A stretch of 64,000 nt of DNA from an uncultured Porphyromonadaceae bacterium (GCA_937989585.1 CALKRW010000052.1:68850-132849); one strand, 5' to 3'; counted from the stretch's first letter, positions 43,584 through 53,241 are shown. Made by a program: numbers and translations. Notes: generated by a model not told the origin, from the letters alone.

Positions 43584-44780
43584 TTACTGTTCGGCCGGAA
43601 CCGTTGTGACTTTGGAAAGGCGTCTGGAGAAAAGACGATCGATAATCTGGGCTATGGCGCCGTCGCCGGTGACATTGCAGGCCGTGCCGAAAGAGTCCAT
43701 GGCAATATAGAGTGCTATCATGAGTGCCTGGTCGGATTCGGAGAAACCGAGCATCGAAGACAGCAGGCCGAGCGAGGCCATTATGGCGCCTCCCGGAACA
43801 CCGGGGGCCGCGATTATTGTGATTCCAAGCATGGCGATGAATGGCATGAACACGCCGATGGAGTGGGGATGGCCAAGGGTTATGGTCATGGCCAGCGCGC
43901 AAGCCACAATCTTGAGCGTCGAGCCCGACATGTGGATGGTGGCACATAGCGGTACGACGAAACCTGCAATCTCCCTGTTCACGCCCATGGCGATGGTCTG
44001 CCTCAGTGTGACGGGAATTGTGGCCGCGGAAGATTGTGTACCGAGTGCGGTGAAGTATGCAGGCATCATTGTCCACAGCGATTTGAAGGGATTCCTGTGA
44101 GAGAACAATGCGGCAATAAGGTACTGGAGAACCAGCAGGAGGACATGGAGGATGAAGATGATGACGATGATTTTTGCAAACGTCGAAAGAATTGTCGCCA
44201 CAGTCCCTGCCAGTGTCATAGACAGGAAAATACCGAAAATGTACAGCGGGAGCAGCGGGATTATCGCATCTGATACAGTGATCGTGATGATGGATCGCAG
44301 GTCGTCGAGCCACTTGCGCATTGTCGTGGTGTGCAGGCGGGATGCCCCGAGTCCGAGAACGAAGGCGAGCACAAGGGCCGTCATAACACTCATCAGGGGC
44401 TCGATCGAGATTGTGAAGTAGGGTGCTAGTACTGGTGCCTCGGAAGCCGACGCCACATACTGGTCGGGGACAATCATCGAAGGAAAGAAGTTTATCCCGG
44501 TGAAGTAGGCCATGAGCCCGGAACCGAAGGTGAAAATGTAGGCTATAAGTGCAGTCACGATGAGCATCCTGCCGGCTCCACGTCCTATCTCGGCAATGGC
44601 CGGGGCCACGAAAGCCACGATGAGGACCGGTATGAGAAAGCCGAGAAATGCCGAGAATATGGCGTTGAATGTCGCGAAAATGCGTGCGAGCCACTCGGGG
44701 AAAATGTATCCCGCGCCGATGCCGGCGGCAATGGCTATGATGATGAGTGGCAGGAGGCCAAGTTTAGGAAGTTTTTTCAT
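43584..44780 (-). CDS. Divergent dicarboxylate/amino-acid:cation symporter (DAACS family)
   Basis: 398-residue membrane transporter with the glutamate-transporter fold: hairpin 1 GTQSSAATIP (247-256), TM7 motif TIHMSGST (281-288), hairpin 2 near AAPGVPGGAIMAS, and TM8 MDSFGTACNVTGD (361-373). Against the archaeal homologue GltPh, the TM7 sodium-site residues Asn310 and Asp312 are His283 and Ser285 here, the substrate-binding Arg397 is Gly365, and Asp390 is Tyr358; Asp394, Asn401 and Asp405 remain. Acidic amino acids are therefore an unlikely substrate, and ion coupling may differ. It overlaps tatC by 4 bp at the end of that operon. Confidence 0.88.
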   Translation of the reverse strand: MKKLPKLGLLPLIIIAIAAGIGAGYIFPEWLARIFATFNAIFSAFLGFLIPVLIVAFVAPAIAEIGRGAGRMLIVTALIAYIFTFGSGLMAYFTGINFFPSMIVPDQYVASASEAPVLAPYFTISIEPLMSVMTALVLAFVLGLGASRLHTTTMRKWLDDLRSIITITVSDAIIPLLPLYIFGIFLSMTLAGTVATILSTFAKIIVIIFILHVLLLVLQYLIAALFSHRNPFKSLWTMMPAYFTALGTQSSAATIPVTLRQTIAMGVNREIAGFVVPLCATIHMSGSTLKIVACALAMTITLGHPHSIGVFMPFIAMLGITIIAAPGVPGGAIMASLGLLSSMLGFSESDQALMIALYIAMDSFGTACNVTGDGAIAQIIDRLFSRRLSKVTTVPAEQ

Positions 44781-45661
44781 GATTCGGATTCTGAGGTGTT
44801 GTCTGCTTCGGACGCGTTGGTGTCGTTAATGGTGCCGGCATACTCGGGCTCAGGTTTCGGGACAAGCAGGGCCGAGAATTCCCAGAGGCCGTAGAGTGGC
44901 GCGAACACGATAAGAAGTGTGAACGGATCGCCCGTGGGGGTAATCAGGGCGGCCAGAATCAAAAGGACAACTATCGCGTGGCGCCTGAAGCGGCTGAAGA
45001 ACCTGCGTGTCACTATTCCGAGACGTCCAAGTAGCCATATCAGCAAGGGAAGTTCGAAGACGATTCCGAAAGCCATGACTATCAGATAGAATGTGTCCAT
45101 GTATGAATCGAGCGTGATGGTGTTGCTGATGCGCTCGCTCAACTGGTAGTCCGAAAGGAAACGCAGTATCAGGGGGAATACGAGGAAGTAGGCGACAGTC
45201 ATGCCTATGTAGAACATGACGTTGCCGAAGATGAAGGCCCGTGTCGCGCCGCGCCGTTCCTTGGGATAGAGGGCGGGGCGCACGAACAGCCATAGCAGAT
45301 AGATGACTACGGGGAATCCTGCCGTCAGCGCCAGATAGAACGATGACGACATCTGTGTCATCAACTGGGTGCCGAGGTTTATGTTGATCAGTTCGATGGA
45401 TTTGGACGAGGCCGAAAGGTTGGGAATAAACACGCCGTCGCCGCTGATATGGTCGAAAAGGCGGTAGGTGGGGAACGATGGCGAGCACGGCGCAAGTATC
45501 ACCTTGTCGAAGATGTCGGGCATGAAGATGAAAAAGACAATGAAAAGTGCGCCGACCACCACGAAAACACGAAGAAGCGTGTTGCGCAGTTCGGCAAGAT
45601 GCTGCCAGAAGGACATTCCTTCCTCCCGGGTAGTGTCTTTTTCTTCCTGATTGTCTGCCAT
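44777..45661 (-). CDS. tatC: Twin-arginine translocase subunit TatC
   Basis: Receptor core of the Tat system, which exports folded proteins with twin-arginine signals. 294 residues, six membrane helices. Conserved opening MSFWQHLAELRNTLLR and the later FALGIVFELP-like segment (MAFGIVFELPLLIW) with its essential Glu. Between helices 1 and 2 is a longer periplasmic loop, as in other Bacteroidetes. The C-terminal tail is acidic (NDTNASEADNTSESES). It follows tatA by 67 bp. Confidence 0.96.
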   Translation of the reverse strand: MADNQEEKDTTREEGMSFWQHLAELRNTLLRVFVVVGALFIVFFIFMPDIFDKVILAPCSPSFPTYRLFDHISGDGVFIPNLSASSKSIELININLGTQLMTQMSSSFYLALTAGFPVVIYLLWLFVRPALYPKERRGATRAFIFGNVMFYIGMTVAYFLVFPLILRFLSDYQLSERISNTITLDSYMDTFYLIVMAFGIVFELPLLIWLLGRLGIVTRRFFSRFRRHAIVVLLILAALITPTGDPFTLLIVFAPLYGLWEFSALLVPKPEPEYAGTINDTNASEADNTSESES

Positions 45662-45728
45662 CGTAAGCGGGAATTCAGAAACCGTGCCTGGTCAGGCGCA
45701 ATTCCTGAATCTGTATATTTGGCGATTA

Positions 45729-46010
45729 TTATTTCGAAGGCTCGTCGGGCTTGCCTTTCGATTCGGGTTCGGAGGGAGTCCCGGCCGGTGCGCTGACTTC
45801 TTTCTTGACTTCCTCGATAGGCTTGCGCATCTCGGCCTTGGCGTCCTCAAGACCTTGCTTGAAGGCGTTTACGCCACGACCGGCGTTGCGCATGACCTTG
45901 CGGATAGACTTGGCGCCTCCGAAAAGTATTAGGATTACTACAACGATGATAATCCACTCCCAGCCACGGAGATTACCCCCAAAGAGGGGGATGATTGCTA
46001 AGTATGTCAT
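45729..46010 (-). CDS. tatA: Twin-arginine translocase subunit TatA/E
   Basis: 93 residues: a short N-terminal membrane helix (WEWIIIVVVILILFGGAKSI), the FGG hinge, an amphipathic helix (IRKVMRNAGRGVNAFKQGLED) and an acidic/Lys-rich tail. TatA forms the translocation pore with TatC. An extended N-terminus (MTYLAIIPLFGGNLRG) precedes the helix. First gene of the leftward tatA-tatC-symporter operon. Confidence 0.93.
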   Translation of the reverse strand: MTYLAIIPLFGGNLRGWEWIIIVVVILILFGGAKSIRKVMRNAGRGVNAFKQGLEDAKAEMRKPIEEVKKEVSAPAGTPSEPESKGKPDEPSK

Positions 46011-46126
46011 AAATAAATTAAGATTTAAAACCAGAGAAGCGCCGAGCGTTTAAGATTTGAAACGAAAATCAGCGCGTTGTACTCTATTTTGATGGGTAAA
46101 GAGGTCATTATTCGTTATAATCACCC

Positions 46127-46165
46127 CAAAGTTAGGAATTTATTCCGAAAAAAGTGGTAACTTTG
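46127..46165. promoter_or_regulatory. Divergent -7 boxes for tatA and fabD
   Basis: On the minus strand TAACTTTG (46,134-46,127) points to tatA, and on the plus strand TAACTTTG (46,158-46,165) to fabD. The boxes are mirror images 23 bp apart, so the promoters overlap and polymerase could bind only one at a time. The -33 boxes are poor in both. The remaining 46,011-46,342 gap holds the two leaders only. Confidence 0.5.
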
Positions 46166-46342
46166 CACCACAAAACGAAATTTCCGGAAAATATCGCCTC
46201 ACTGACTGAGGAATATGTTCCCTAATACAGGTTGCACAACAGCACCGGATTCTACCGGACAGATAAAGAATTTGTCTTCACACATTCTGAATTAAATATA
46301 AAACAAACATAAAGTACAATTACATCAGTTTTTCTTTTTTAT

Positions 46343-47218
46343 ATGAAAGCATATGTATTTCCCGGCCAGGGTGCCCAGTTCGTGGGCATGGGCAAGGATC
46401 TCTATGACAACAACGCGCAGGTGCGCGAGATGATGGAGAAAGCCAACGAGATTCTCGGCTTCCGCATCACCGACCTTATGTTCAACGGCACTGACGAGGA
46501 CCTCAAGAAGACCTCTGTCACTCAGCCCGCAATCTTCATACATTCAGTCGCTCTGGCCAAGAGCCTCGGCGATGAATTCAAGCCTGATATGGCAGCAGGC
46601 CACTCGCTCGGCGAGTTCTCGGCTCTGGTTGCCTGCGGCGCAATGTCCTTCGAGGACGGCCTGCGTCTTGTCTCGGCCCGTGCCCAGGCCATGCAGAAGG
46701 CCTGCGAGATCAATCCCTCGACAATGGCTGCGGTCCTCGCCCTTCCCGACGAGACAGTCGAGTCTATATGCGCCGATATCGAAGGCGTGGTTCCCGCCAA
46801 CTATAACTGCCCCGGACAGATCGTTATTTCCGGTACAATGGAGGCTATCGACGCCGCATGCCCCAAGATGCTTGAGGCAGGTGCCAAACGCGCACTCAAA
46901 CTCAAGGTCGGCGGCGGTTTCCACAGCCCCTGCATGGAGCCTGCACGTGCTGAACTTGCCGACGCTATCGCCGCTACCGAAATCAAGGCTCCCGTCTGCC
47001 CCGTATATCAGAATGTCGACGCCAAGCCTCACACTAACCCCGACGAAATCAAGGCTAACCTCATAGCACAGTTGACCGCTCCTGTCCGCTGGACACAGAC
47101 TGTCAAAAACATGATTGCCGATGGCGCCACAGAGTTCGTAGAACTCGGCCCGGGAAAGGTACTTCAGGGACTCGTATCGAAAATCGACCGTTCGGTCGCT
47201 GTTTCCGGCCTTCAGTAA
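46343..47218 (+). CDS. fabD: Malonyl-CoA:ACP transacylase
   Basis: Transfers malonyl from CoA to ACP for fatty-acid synthesis in the cytoplasm. 291 residues. The nucleophile is Ser88 in AGHSLGEFS, Arg113 (SARAQAM) binds the malonyl carboxylate, and His194 (GGGFHSP) is the general base; FPGQGAQ is at the N-terminus. Single gene with a leader of about 175 nt and a strong terminator. Works with acpP and fabF 19 kb away. Confidence 0.97.
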   Translation: MKAYVFPGQGAQFVGMGKDLYDNNAQVREMMEKANEILGFRITDLMFNGTDEDLKKTSVTQPAIFIHSVALAKSLGDEFKPDMAAGHSLGEFSALVACGAMSFEDGLRLVSARAQAMQKACEINPSTMAAVLALPDETVESICADIEGVVPANYNCPGQIVISGTMEAIDAACPKMLEAGAKRALKLKVGGGFHSPCMEPARAELADAIAATEIKAPVCPVYQNVDAKPHTNPDEIKANLIAQLTAPVRWTQTVKNMIADGATEFVELGPGKVLQGLVSKIDRSVAVSGLQ

Positions 47219-47243
47219 TCAAGCATAATACCCCATCTTATAA

Positions 47244-47284
47244 GGAGGTCGTGTCACTTCAGAATGACACGACCTCCGTTTTTT
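47244..47284 (+). terminator. Rho-independent terminator of fabD
   Basis: Perfect 13-bp stem (GGAGGTCGTGTCA / TGACACGACCTCC), loop CTTCAGAA, then GTTTTTT. Confidence 0.93.
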
Positions 47285-47310
47285 GCATCGTTCCGTTTGA
47301 GTGGAGAGGT

Positions 47311-47345
47311 ATAAAAAACAATCGCCCGGGAGTGCCGGGCGATTG
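47311..47345 (-). terminator. Rho-independent terminator after nuoN
   Basis: Perfect 11-bp stem (CAATCGCCCGG / CCGGGCGATTG, 5-nt loop) followed on the minus strand by TTTTTT. It closes the atp-nuo block. Confidence 0.9.
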
Positions 47346-47387
47346 AGGGAAAGCATAGAGTGTTAGTTATATATTCTGCGTAGGGAA

Positions 47388-48872
47388 TTACTGGAGCATG
47401 AACATCGCGAATATCTCGTTTGATGCGGCGGTGTCGAGAAGCCAGTTGTAAATGGGGCTTGCGAGACCGAGCAGCATGACGCCTGCTATTGTGACAATCA
47501 TGCCGAGGCGTTCGCCGGGAGTCGAGTTGAAGCGCTCTATCACTGCCGGCTTGTCGCTGATGTACATTGCCTTTACGACCAGCAGATAGTAGTAGAGGGA
47601 GATGATGGTGTTGATAAGCGCGATGAGCACCAGAACGTAGATTGCTACCGAACCCTGGTTGATTGCTCCGGTGAAGATGAAGAACTTTGAGAAGAAGCCT
47701 GCGAAGGGAGGAATACCTGCCAGAGAGAACATGGCGAGCATCATGGTGAAGGCCAGTTTCGGGTTGGTCTTCGAGAGACCGGAGTATTCGTCCATCGATA
47801 CGCGGCCGGTGGCATTCTCGATAGCGCCGATGACGCCGAAGGCTGCGAGGTTCGAGAAGATGTAGACGAAGATGTAGTAGACCATCGCTGCGGCGCCCAT
47901 GGTGTTCTGGGCGATGATGCCGAGCATGATGTAACCGGCCTGCGATACCGACGAGAAGGCGAGGAAGCGCTTCATGTTGCGCTGGCGGATTGCGAAGAGG
48001 TTACCGATGGTAATGGTAAGGATAATCAGCGCGTACATCATCCATTCCCAAACCTGGTGGTACATGCATCCGAAAGCCTGGACAAGGACGCAGAGCAGTG
48101 CGAATGCTGTAGCGCCCTTCGAGATAACCGAGAGGTAGGAGGTTACCGAAGTGGGGGCACCCTGATATACGTCGGCGGTCCACAGGTGGAAGGGGACGAG
48201 CGATAACTTGAAGCCGATGCCGGCGAGGATGAACGCCAGGGCCACGATCAGCAGAACGGGAATGTTGTTGCCGGCGATTGCGAAGTAGATGTCGCCGAAG
48301 TAGAGCGAGCCACAGATGCCGTATACGAATGATATGCCCATCAGAAGCACTGCCGACGAGAAGCAAGCGGTCAGTATGTACTTGACGGCAGCCTCGTGGC
48401 TCTCGTAGCGGTTCTTGTCGAGGGCGACCATAGCCGCGAGGGGCAGCGAGGCACATTCAAGTCCGATGACGAAGAGCAGGAAGTGGCGTGCGGAAATCAT
48501 GAGGTACATTCCGAACAGGGTGACGAGCAGAAGTTCGTAGAACTCGCCGCGGCGCATCACCATGAGTTCGCCGTTGGCCCAGCGTACTGACTGTATCAGG
48601 ACAATGACAACGCCTATGTTAAGGATATTCTTGATGGCGTATATGAATGTCGATGACTCGTACATGCCTCCGAATGCGCTGACCAGAGTCTCGTCGGGGC
48701 AGAACATCCAGAAGAAACCTGCCACTGTGGCGACGGACATCAGGATTACTGTTACCTGAGGTATCCACCGGCAGGCGCGGCGCGAGCCGAATGTGTCATA
48801 GAGGAATACTAACAGGAACACCACAAGAAGAGCGATTTCCTGCTTCATTGCTAAAAATTGGGAGTAGTCCAT
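47388..48872 (-). CDS. nuoN: NADH-quinone oxidoreductase subunit N
   Basis: Antiporter-like membrane subunit of respiratory complex I, 494 residues, about 14 helices. Typical proton-channel stretches are FILAGIGFKLSLVPFHLWTADVYQGAP (key Lys in GFKLS) and AFSSVSQAGYIMLGI. Last gene of the block, ending at a strong terminator. It takes part in proton pumping coupled to quinone reduction. Confidence 0.95.
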   Translation of the reverse strand: MDYSQFLAMKQEIALLVVFLLVFLYDTFGSRRACRWIPQVTVILMSVATVAGFFWMFCPDETLVSAFGGMYESSTFIYAIKNILNIGVVIVLIQSVRWANGELMVMRRGEFYELLLVTLFGMYLMISARHFLLFVIGLECASLPLAAMVALDKNRYESHEAAVKYILTACFSSAVLLMGISFVYGICGSLYFGDIYFAIAGNNIPVLLIVALAFILAGIGFKLSLVPFHLWTADVYQGAPTSVTSYLSVISKGATAFALLCVLVQAFGCMYHQVWEWMMYALIILTITIGNLFAIRQRNMKRFLAFSSVSQAGYIMLGIIAQNTMGAAAMVYYIFVYIFSNLAAFGVIGAIENATGRVSMDEYSGLSKTNPKLAFTMMLAMFSLAGIPPFAGFFSKFFIFTGAINQGSVAIYVLVLIALINTIISLYYYLLVVKAMYISDKPAVIERFNSTPGERLGMIVTIAGVMLLGLASPIYNWLLDTAASNEIFAMFMLQ

Positions 48873-48894
48873 TGTGCAGAGTATATGACTTTGA

Positions 48895-50400
48895 TTAGTT
48901 CAGGCCGATGACGGTGAAAATCTGTGGGCTGAATGTGAAGTTGATCAGTTCGTTGAAGAAGTTGGGGAAGCAGCCGATAGCGGCGACGCATACGATGAGG
49001 GTCACTGTGGCTGTGCGCTCCCACCATTCGGCGTCTGTCAGTTGCAGGTGGTGCTTGTCCTGAACCGGGCCGAAGAGAATCTTGCCTACGACGCGGAGGA
49101 TGTAGACTGCGGTGATGACGATTGAGCAGCAGGCCGCTATGGTAAATACGCGGTGGAACATGTCGACGTGCTGGAACGAGCCTACGAAGATTGTCATCTC
49201 GGCGACGAAGCCCGAGAGTCCGGGAAGTCCGAGCGAGGCCATACCTGCAATCACGTAGCAGACGGCGAGGTAAGGCATGATGTGCATCATGCCGCCCATA
49301 AGACGGATGTCGCGCGTGTGTGTGCGACCGTAGATCATGCCGATGAGCGCGAAGAAGAGGGCGGTCATCAGGCCGTGCGAGAGCATCTGCATGATGGCGC
49401 CGGTCATCGCTGTGGTGTTGAGCATCAGGATGGCGAAGAGCACCATGCCGCAGTGTGAGACTGACGAGTAGGCGTTGATGTACTTGAGGTCGGTCTGGAC
49501 GCATGCCGAGAAGGCACCGTAGACAACCGAGATACCGGTAAGCACTAGGAATATCCATGCGAGTTCGTTGGCGGCGTAGGGCATCAGGTAGATGGCTACG
49601 CGGAAGCATCCGTAACCGCCGAGTTTCATGAGGACGCCGGCGTGCAGCATCGAGACTGCGGTGGGAGCCGAGGCGTGGCCGTCAGGCGACCATGTGTGGA
49701 AGGGGAACATCGCTCCCAGAACACCGAAGCCAACAAAAGTCATCGGGAAGAGGAAGTTCTGCCATTCGTGTGGGATTGAGTCGTTCTTGACAATCTCTAG
49801 GATGTTCCAGGTCAGTTGGCCTTCGGGTCCGGAGTGGTAGTAGATGCCGATGAGGCCGAGCATCAGGAAGGCGGAGCCGCCCATCAGCATCAGCGTAAGT
49901 TTCATGGCCGAGTAGTTCTTGTTGCCCGAACCCCAAACGCCGATGAGAAGGTACATCGGTATAAGGGCGACCTCGTAGAACATGAACATAGTGAAGAGGT
50001 CAATCGAGATGAAGAAGCCGAACACGCCGGTGGACAGAAGAATGAGCCAGAGGAAGAATGCCTTGGGCTGGTCTATCTTCCATGAGGCGAACGAACCTGC
50101 GAAGACGATGATGGACGAGAGCATCAGCATTGCGATGGAGATGCCGTCGACACCTACGGCCAGATGTATGTTCAGGGGCTCGAACCACATCCACTGGTCT
50201 ACATAGAGCATCGGGTCGGTGACGCCTGCGGCACGCTGTGCCAGATAGTCGACCAGAAGCCATACCGACAGGGCGATGAGTGCCAGCGAGCCTGTCACTG
50301 CTACCGCGCGTATCTGTTTGATATTTTTGCAGAGGCCAAGGCCCGCGAGCATCAGCACGGGGATGACCACAAAATATATCAGGATATTATCGAAAATCAT
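48895..50400 (-). CDS. nuoM: NADH-quinone oxidoreductase subunit M
   Basis: Second antiporter-like subunit of complex I, 501 residues. Motifs: FYEVALIPMYLLIGVWG (essential Glu), PFHTWSPDGHASAPTAVSMLHAG (broken-helix region), YSSVSHCGMVLFAI. 22 bp before nuoN and 48 bp after nuoL. Start MIFDNILIYFVVIPVLML is the only reasonable one. Confidence 0.95.
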   Translation of the reverse strand: MIFDNILIYFVVIPVLMLAGLGLCKNIKQIRAVAVTGSLALIALSVWLLVDYLAQRAAGVTDPMLYVDQWMWFEPLNIHLAVGVDGISIAMLMLSSIIVFAGSFASWKIDQPKAFFLWLILLSTGVFGFFISIDLFTMFMFYEVALIPMYLLIGVWGSGNKNYSAMKLTLMLMGGSAFLMLGLIGIYYHSGPEGQLTWNILEIVKNDSIPHEWQNFLFPMTFVGFGVLGAMFPFHTWSPDGHASAPTAVSMLHAGVLMKLGGYGCFRVAIYLMPYAANELAWIFLVLTGISVVYGAFSACVQTDLKYINAYSSVSHCGMVLFAILMLNTTAMTGAIMQMLSHGLMTALFFALIGMIYGRTHTRDIRLMGGMMHIMPYLAVCYVIAGMASLGLPGLSGFVAEMTIFVGSFQHVDMFHRVFTIAACCSIVITAVYILRVVGKILFGPVQDKHHLQLTDAEWWERTATVTLIVCVAAIGCFPNFFNELINFTFSPQIFTVIGLN

Positions 50401-50448
50401 AATTGAAATGTGAATTTTTAAGGGGGACTGATGAATGGTTTATTCTGG

Positions 50449-52401
50449 TCAGATTATAGCCCAGTAAGTGATGAAGCCAAGGGCGAGGGCGCCGATAAGA
50501 TACCACCAGACATACATCTGTACCTGTCCGGACTGGAAGCCGCGGATGGCGTAGGAGATTCGGTTGGTGACGTTGGCGAAGGCGTCCATGGTGCCGTCGA
50601 TGATGTGACGGTCAAACCATGCGATGGGTGCGCATATGCGCTGGAATATAATCTTGTGGGTGATGAACTGGTAGAGTTCGTCCCAGTAGAAGCGGTGGTA
50701 GCACCAGTCCCACAGACGCGGGAACATGTTGGCCAGACGGTCGGGGATGGGATTCTCCTTTTTGTAGAGGACAAAGGCGATGCCGATACCGACAAGAGCC
50801 ACGATGAGCGAGATTGAGGCGATGCTCCAGTCGAAGTGGGCCATGAAGTCGTATGAATGTCCGTTCCAGGTCACATACTTGCCGAAGGGGATGAAGCCGG
50901 CGACGCAGGATACGGCGGCAAGGAATATCAGGGGAAGTGACATTGTCCAGGGCTGATCGTGGGGAGCGTGATGGGGGTCATGCACTTTGTGTTCCTTCCA
51001 CCAGAAGATGAGGAAATAGAGGCGGAACATGTAGAACGCGGTCATGCCGGCGACTACGGACATCCAGATGTATGCTATCCAGTCGTAGCCGGCACATGCG
51101 CTGAGAATCTCGTCTTTCGAGAAGAAGCCCGAGAACGGGATGATGCCGGCGATGGCGAGACAGCCGATGAGGAATGTCCAGTGTGTGATGGGCATGTACT
51201 TGCGGAGTCCGTGCATGGCGGTGTAGTCGTTCGAGCCGATGGCGTGGATCAGGGCGCCGGCACCGAGGAAGAGCAGGGCCTTGAACATGGCGTGTGTGAA
51301 CAGGTGGAACATCGAGGCCATGTAGCCGACGCCTTCGTGGATTTCGGGACGTGCCACGCCAAGCGATACCATCATGAAGGCAATCTGCGAGATTGTCGAG
51401 AAGGCGAGGACACGCTTGATGTCGACCTGGACGCAGGCTACCATTGCGGCGTAGAATGCGGTGATTGCGCCTACGACCGTAATCCATTCGAGTGCGAATT
51501 CCTCCATCAGGTAGACGGGGAACATACGTGCCACCAGGAATACACCGGCGACAACCATGGTTGCGGCGTGGATGAGGGCCGAGACAGGTGTGGGGCCTTC
51601 CATTGCGTCAGGCAGCCAGATGTGCAGCGGCATCATTGCCGACTTGCCCATGCCGCCGATGAAGATGAGCACGAGTGCCCATGTGAGCACCGAACCGCCG
51701 AGGAATGTGGCGCCGCCTGTCTGGGCGAGGACATTCGACGGGTTCGAGGTCATCGTGACGAAGTCGAACGTGTCGGTGTAGAACGACAGGAGCAGGATGC
51801 CTATCAGGAATCCCAGGTCGGCGAAGCGGGTAACGATGAAAGCCTTCTTCGAAGCCGAGACTGCGGACGGTTTCTTATAATAGAAGCCGATGAGCAGGTA
51901 GGACGAGGCGCCCACAAGTTCCCAGAAGATGTACATCTGGAAGATGTTGGTGGCTACCACAAGACCAAGCATCGAGAACGAGAACAGCGACAGGAATGCG
52001 TAGAAGCGCTGGAAGCCGTGTTCCCATACGCCGTGATGGTCGCGCATGTAGCCCATTGAGTAGAGATGGACCATGAACGAGATGGTTGTGATTACCACAA
52101 GCATCATTGCCGAGATGGGGTCGAGCAGGAAGCCGAGATAGATTTTCAGCGAGGGTGTGAAGGCCAGCCACTCGCAGTTGAACACTGTGTACTGCTGGCG
52201 AACGCCGTCGGCTATGAAGTCCGGCGAGCCGCTGAAGAAGTAGGTGAAAGCTGTGTAGTAACTCAGCACAAGGACTGTGCCCATGCCGAGAGTTCCGAGT
52301 ATGCCGGCCACCGGATGTCTCATCTTCATGCCGAACAGGCCTAGGAAGAGGAACATGAAAAGCGGTATGGCCAGTATCAGTAAGGGTATTGTAATGTCCA
52401 T
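50449..52401 (-). CDS. nuoL: NADH-quinone oxidoreductase subunit L
   Basis: Distal antiporter-like subunit with the long lateral helix, 650 residues. Motifs: FWELVGASSYLLIGFY (Glu), PLHIWLPDAMEGPTPVSALIHAAT, AFSTISQIAFMMVSLG. The C-terminal part is the amphipathic lateral helix that runs along the membrane arm. 5 bp after nuoK. Full length, nothing missing. Confidence 0.95.
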   Translation of the reverse strand: MDITIPLLILAIPLFMFLFLGLFGMKMRHPVAGILGTLGMGTVLVLSYYTAFTYFFSGSPDFIADGVRQQYTVFNCEWLAFTPSLKIYLGFLLDPISAMMLVVITTISFMVHLYSMGYMRDHHGVWEHGFQRFYAFLSLFSFSMLGLVVATNIFQMYIFWELVGASSYLLIGFYYKKPSAVSASKKAFIVTRFADLGFLIGILLLSFYTDTFDFVTMTSNPSNVLAQTGGATFLGGSVLTWALVLIFIGGMGKSAMMPLHIWLPDAMEGPTPVSALIHAATMVVAGVFLVARMFPVYLMEEFALEWITVVGAITAFYAAMVACVQVDIKRVLAFSTISQIAFMMVSLGVARPEIHEGVGYMASMFHLFTHAMFKALLFLGAGALIHAIGSNDYTAMHGLRKYMPITHWTFLIGCLAIAGIIPFSGFFSKDEILSACAGYDWIAYIWMSVVAGMTAFYMFRLYFLIFWWKEHKVHDPHHAPHDQPWTMSLPLIFLAAVSCVAGFIPFGKYVTWNGHSYDFMAHFDWSIASISLIVALVGIGIAFVLYKKENPIPDRLANMFPRLWDWCYHRFYWDELYQFITHKIIFQRICAPIAWFDRHIIDGTMDAFANVTNRISYAIRGFQSGQVQMYVWWYLIGALALGFITYWAII

Positions 52402-52406
52402 TGTGC

Positions 52407-52718
52407 TTAGAATTTCATTTGGTTAAGACCCGTGACGTCGATGTTGCGGACGGCGCGGAAGATGTTGATGATGATGGCGATTGCCATTGCTGTCTCTGCC
52501 GCGGCGATTGCGATGGCGAAGAGCGTGAAGAACATGCCGTCGAGGGCGCCTGGATAGAGGTAGCGGTTGAAGACCGTGAAGTTGATGTCTACTGCGTTAA
52601 GCATGAGTTCGATGGAAATCAGCATCGCAATCATGTTGCGGCGGGTGATGAAGCCGTAGACGCCGCAGCAGAACATGAACAGGGCCGGAAGCAGATAATA
52701 GATTGCACTTAGTTCCAT
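52407..52718 (-). CDS. nuoK: NADH-quinone oxidoreductase subunit K
   Basis: Small three-helix membrane subunit of complex I, 103 residues. The second helix holds the essential glutamate in MLISIELMLNAVDINF; the third starts with FAIAIAAAETAMAIAI, with its own Glu. It lies 10 bp after nuoJ. Confidence 0.95.
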   Translation of the reverse strand: MELSAIYYLLPALFMFCCGVYGFITRRNMIAMLISIELMLNAVDINFTVFNRYLYPGALDGMFFTLFAIAIAAAETAMAIAIIINIFRAVRNIDVTGLNQMKF

Positions 52719-52728
52719 GGTTCAGCGG

Positions 52729-53241
52729 TTATCTTTTGCGGGCGATTACTACGCCGCCGATTATACATGCGAGCAAGAGGACCGACAGGGCCTCGAAGGG
52801 GAGGAGCAGGCCGCCCTCGCCCGAGGACATCAGTTGCATGCCGATACGGTGCATTGTCAGATCCTCCATCGCGGGTTTCGCGGCGAAGAACTGGCAGCGG
52901 CTGATCAGCGCGGCGCCGCAGACTGCGGCCATTGCCACTGCTGCGACCATGGCGGCGACAGTCGACTTGGATGTTAGTTTCTCAGAGTTGTGGCCGGGCT
53001 TGCTGGTGAGCAGGATCGCGAAGACGAACAGCACGACAATACCGCCTGCATATACGGCTATCTGCACGGCGCCCAGGAACTCGTAGTCGAGTGTGAAATA
53101 GAGGGCGGCAGTGCCGAAGAGCGCGAATAGCAGGTAGGTGGCAGCGCGCAGGATCTTGCGGGAGGTCACGGCCATCACAGAAAATATGACCATCGTCAGG
53201 GCGATGACCACATACATGATGATACTTCCTACTGATTGCAT
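52729..53241 (-). CDS. nuoJ: NADH-quinone oxidoreductase subunit J
   Basis: Membrane subunit of complex I, 170 residues, five helices. Family stretch ATYLLFALFGTAALYFTLDYEFLGAVQIAVYAGGIVVLFVF, of which ALYF..DYEFLGAVQI is diagnostic. A 141-bp non-coding gap separates it from nuoI, in which I see nothing clear; the other nuo genes are more tightly packed. Confidence 0.94.
   Translation of the reverse strand: MQSVGSIIMYVVIALTMVIFSVMAVTSRKILRAATYLLFALFGTAALYFTLDYEFLGAVQIAVYAGGIVVLFVFAILLTSKPGHNSEKLTSKSTVAAMVAAVAMAAVCGAALISRCQFFAAKPAMEDLTMHRIGMQLMSSGEGGLLLPFEALSVLLLACIIGGVVIARKR

Noticed and set aside
50959..52059. A 366-residue plus-strand gene within nuoL
   Set aside because: Composition is His/Glu/Asp/Gly-heavy, as expected for the antisense frame of a GC-rich membrane protein; nuoL itself is intact.
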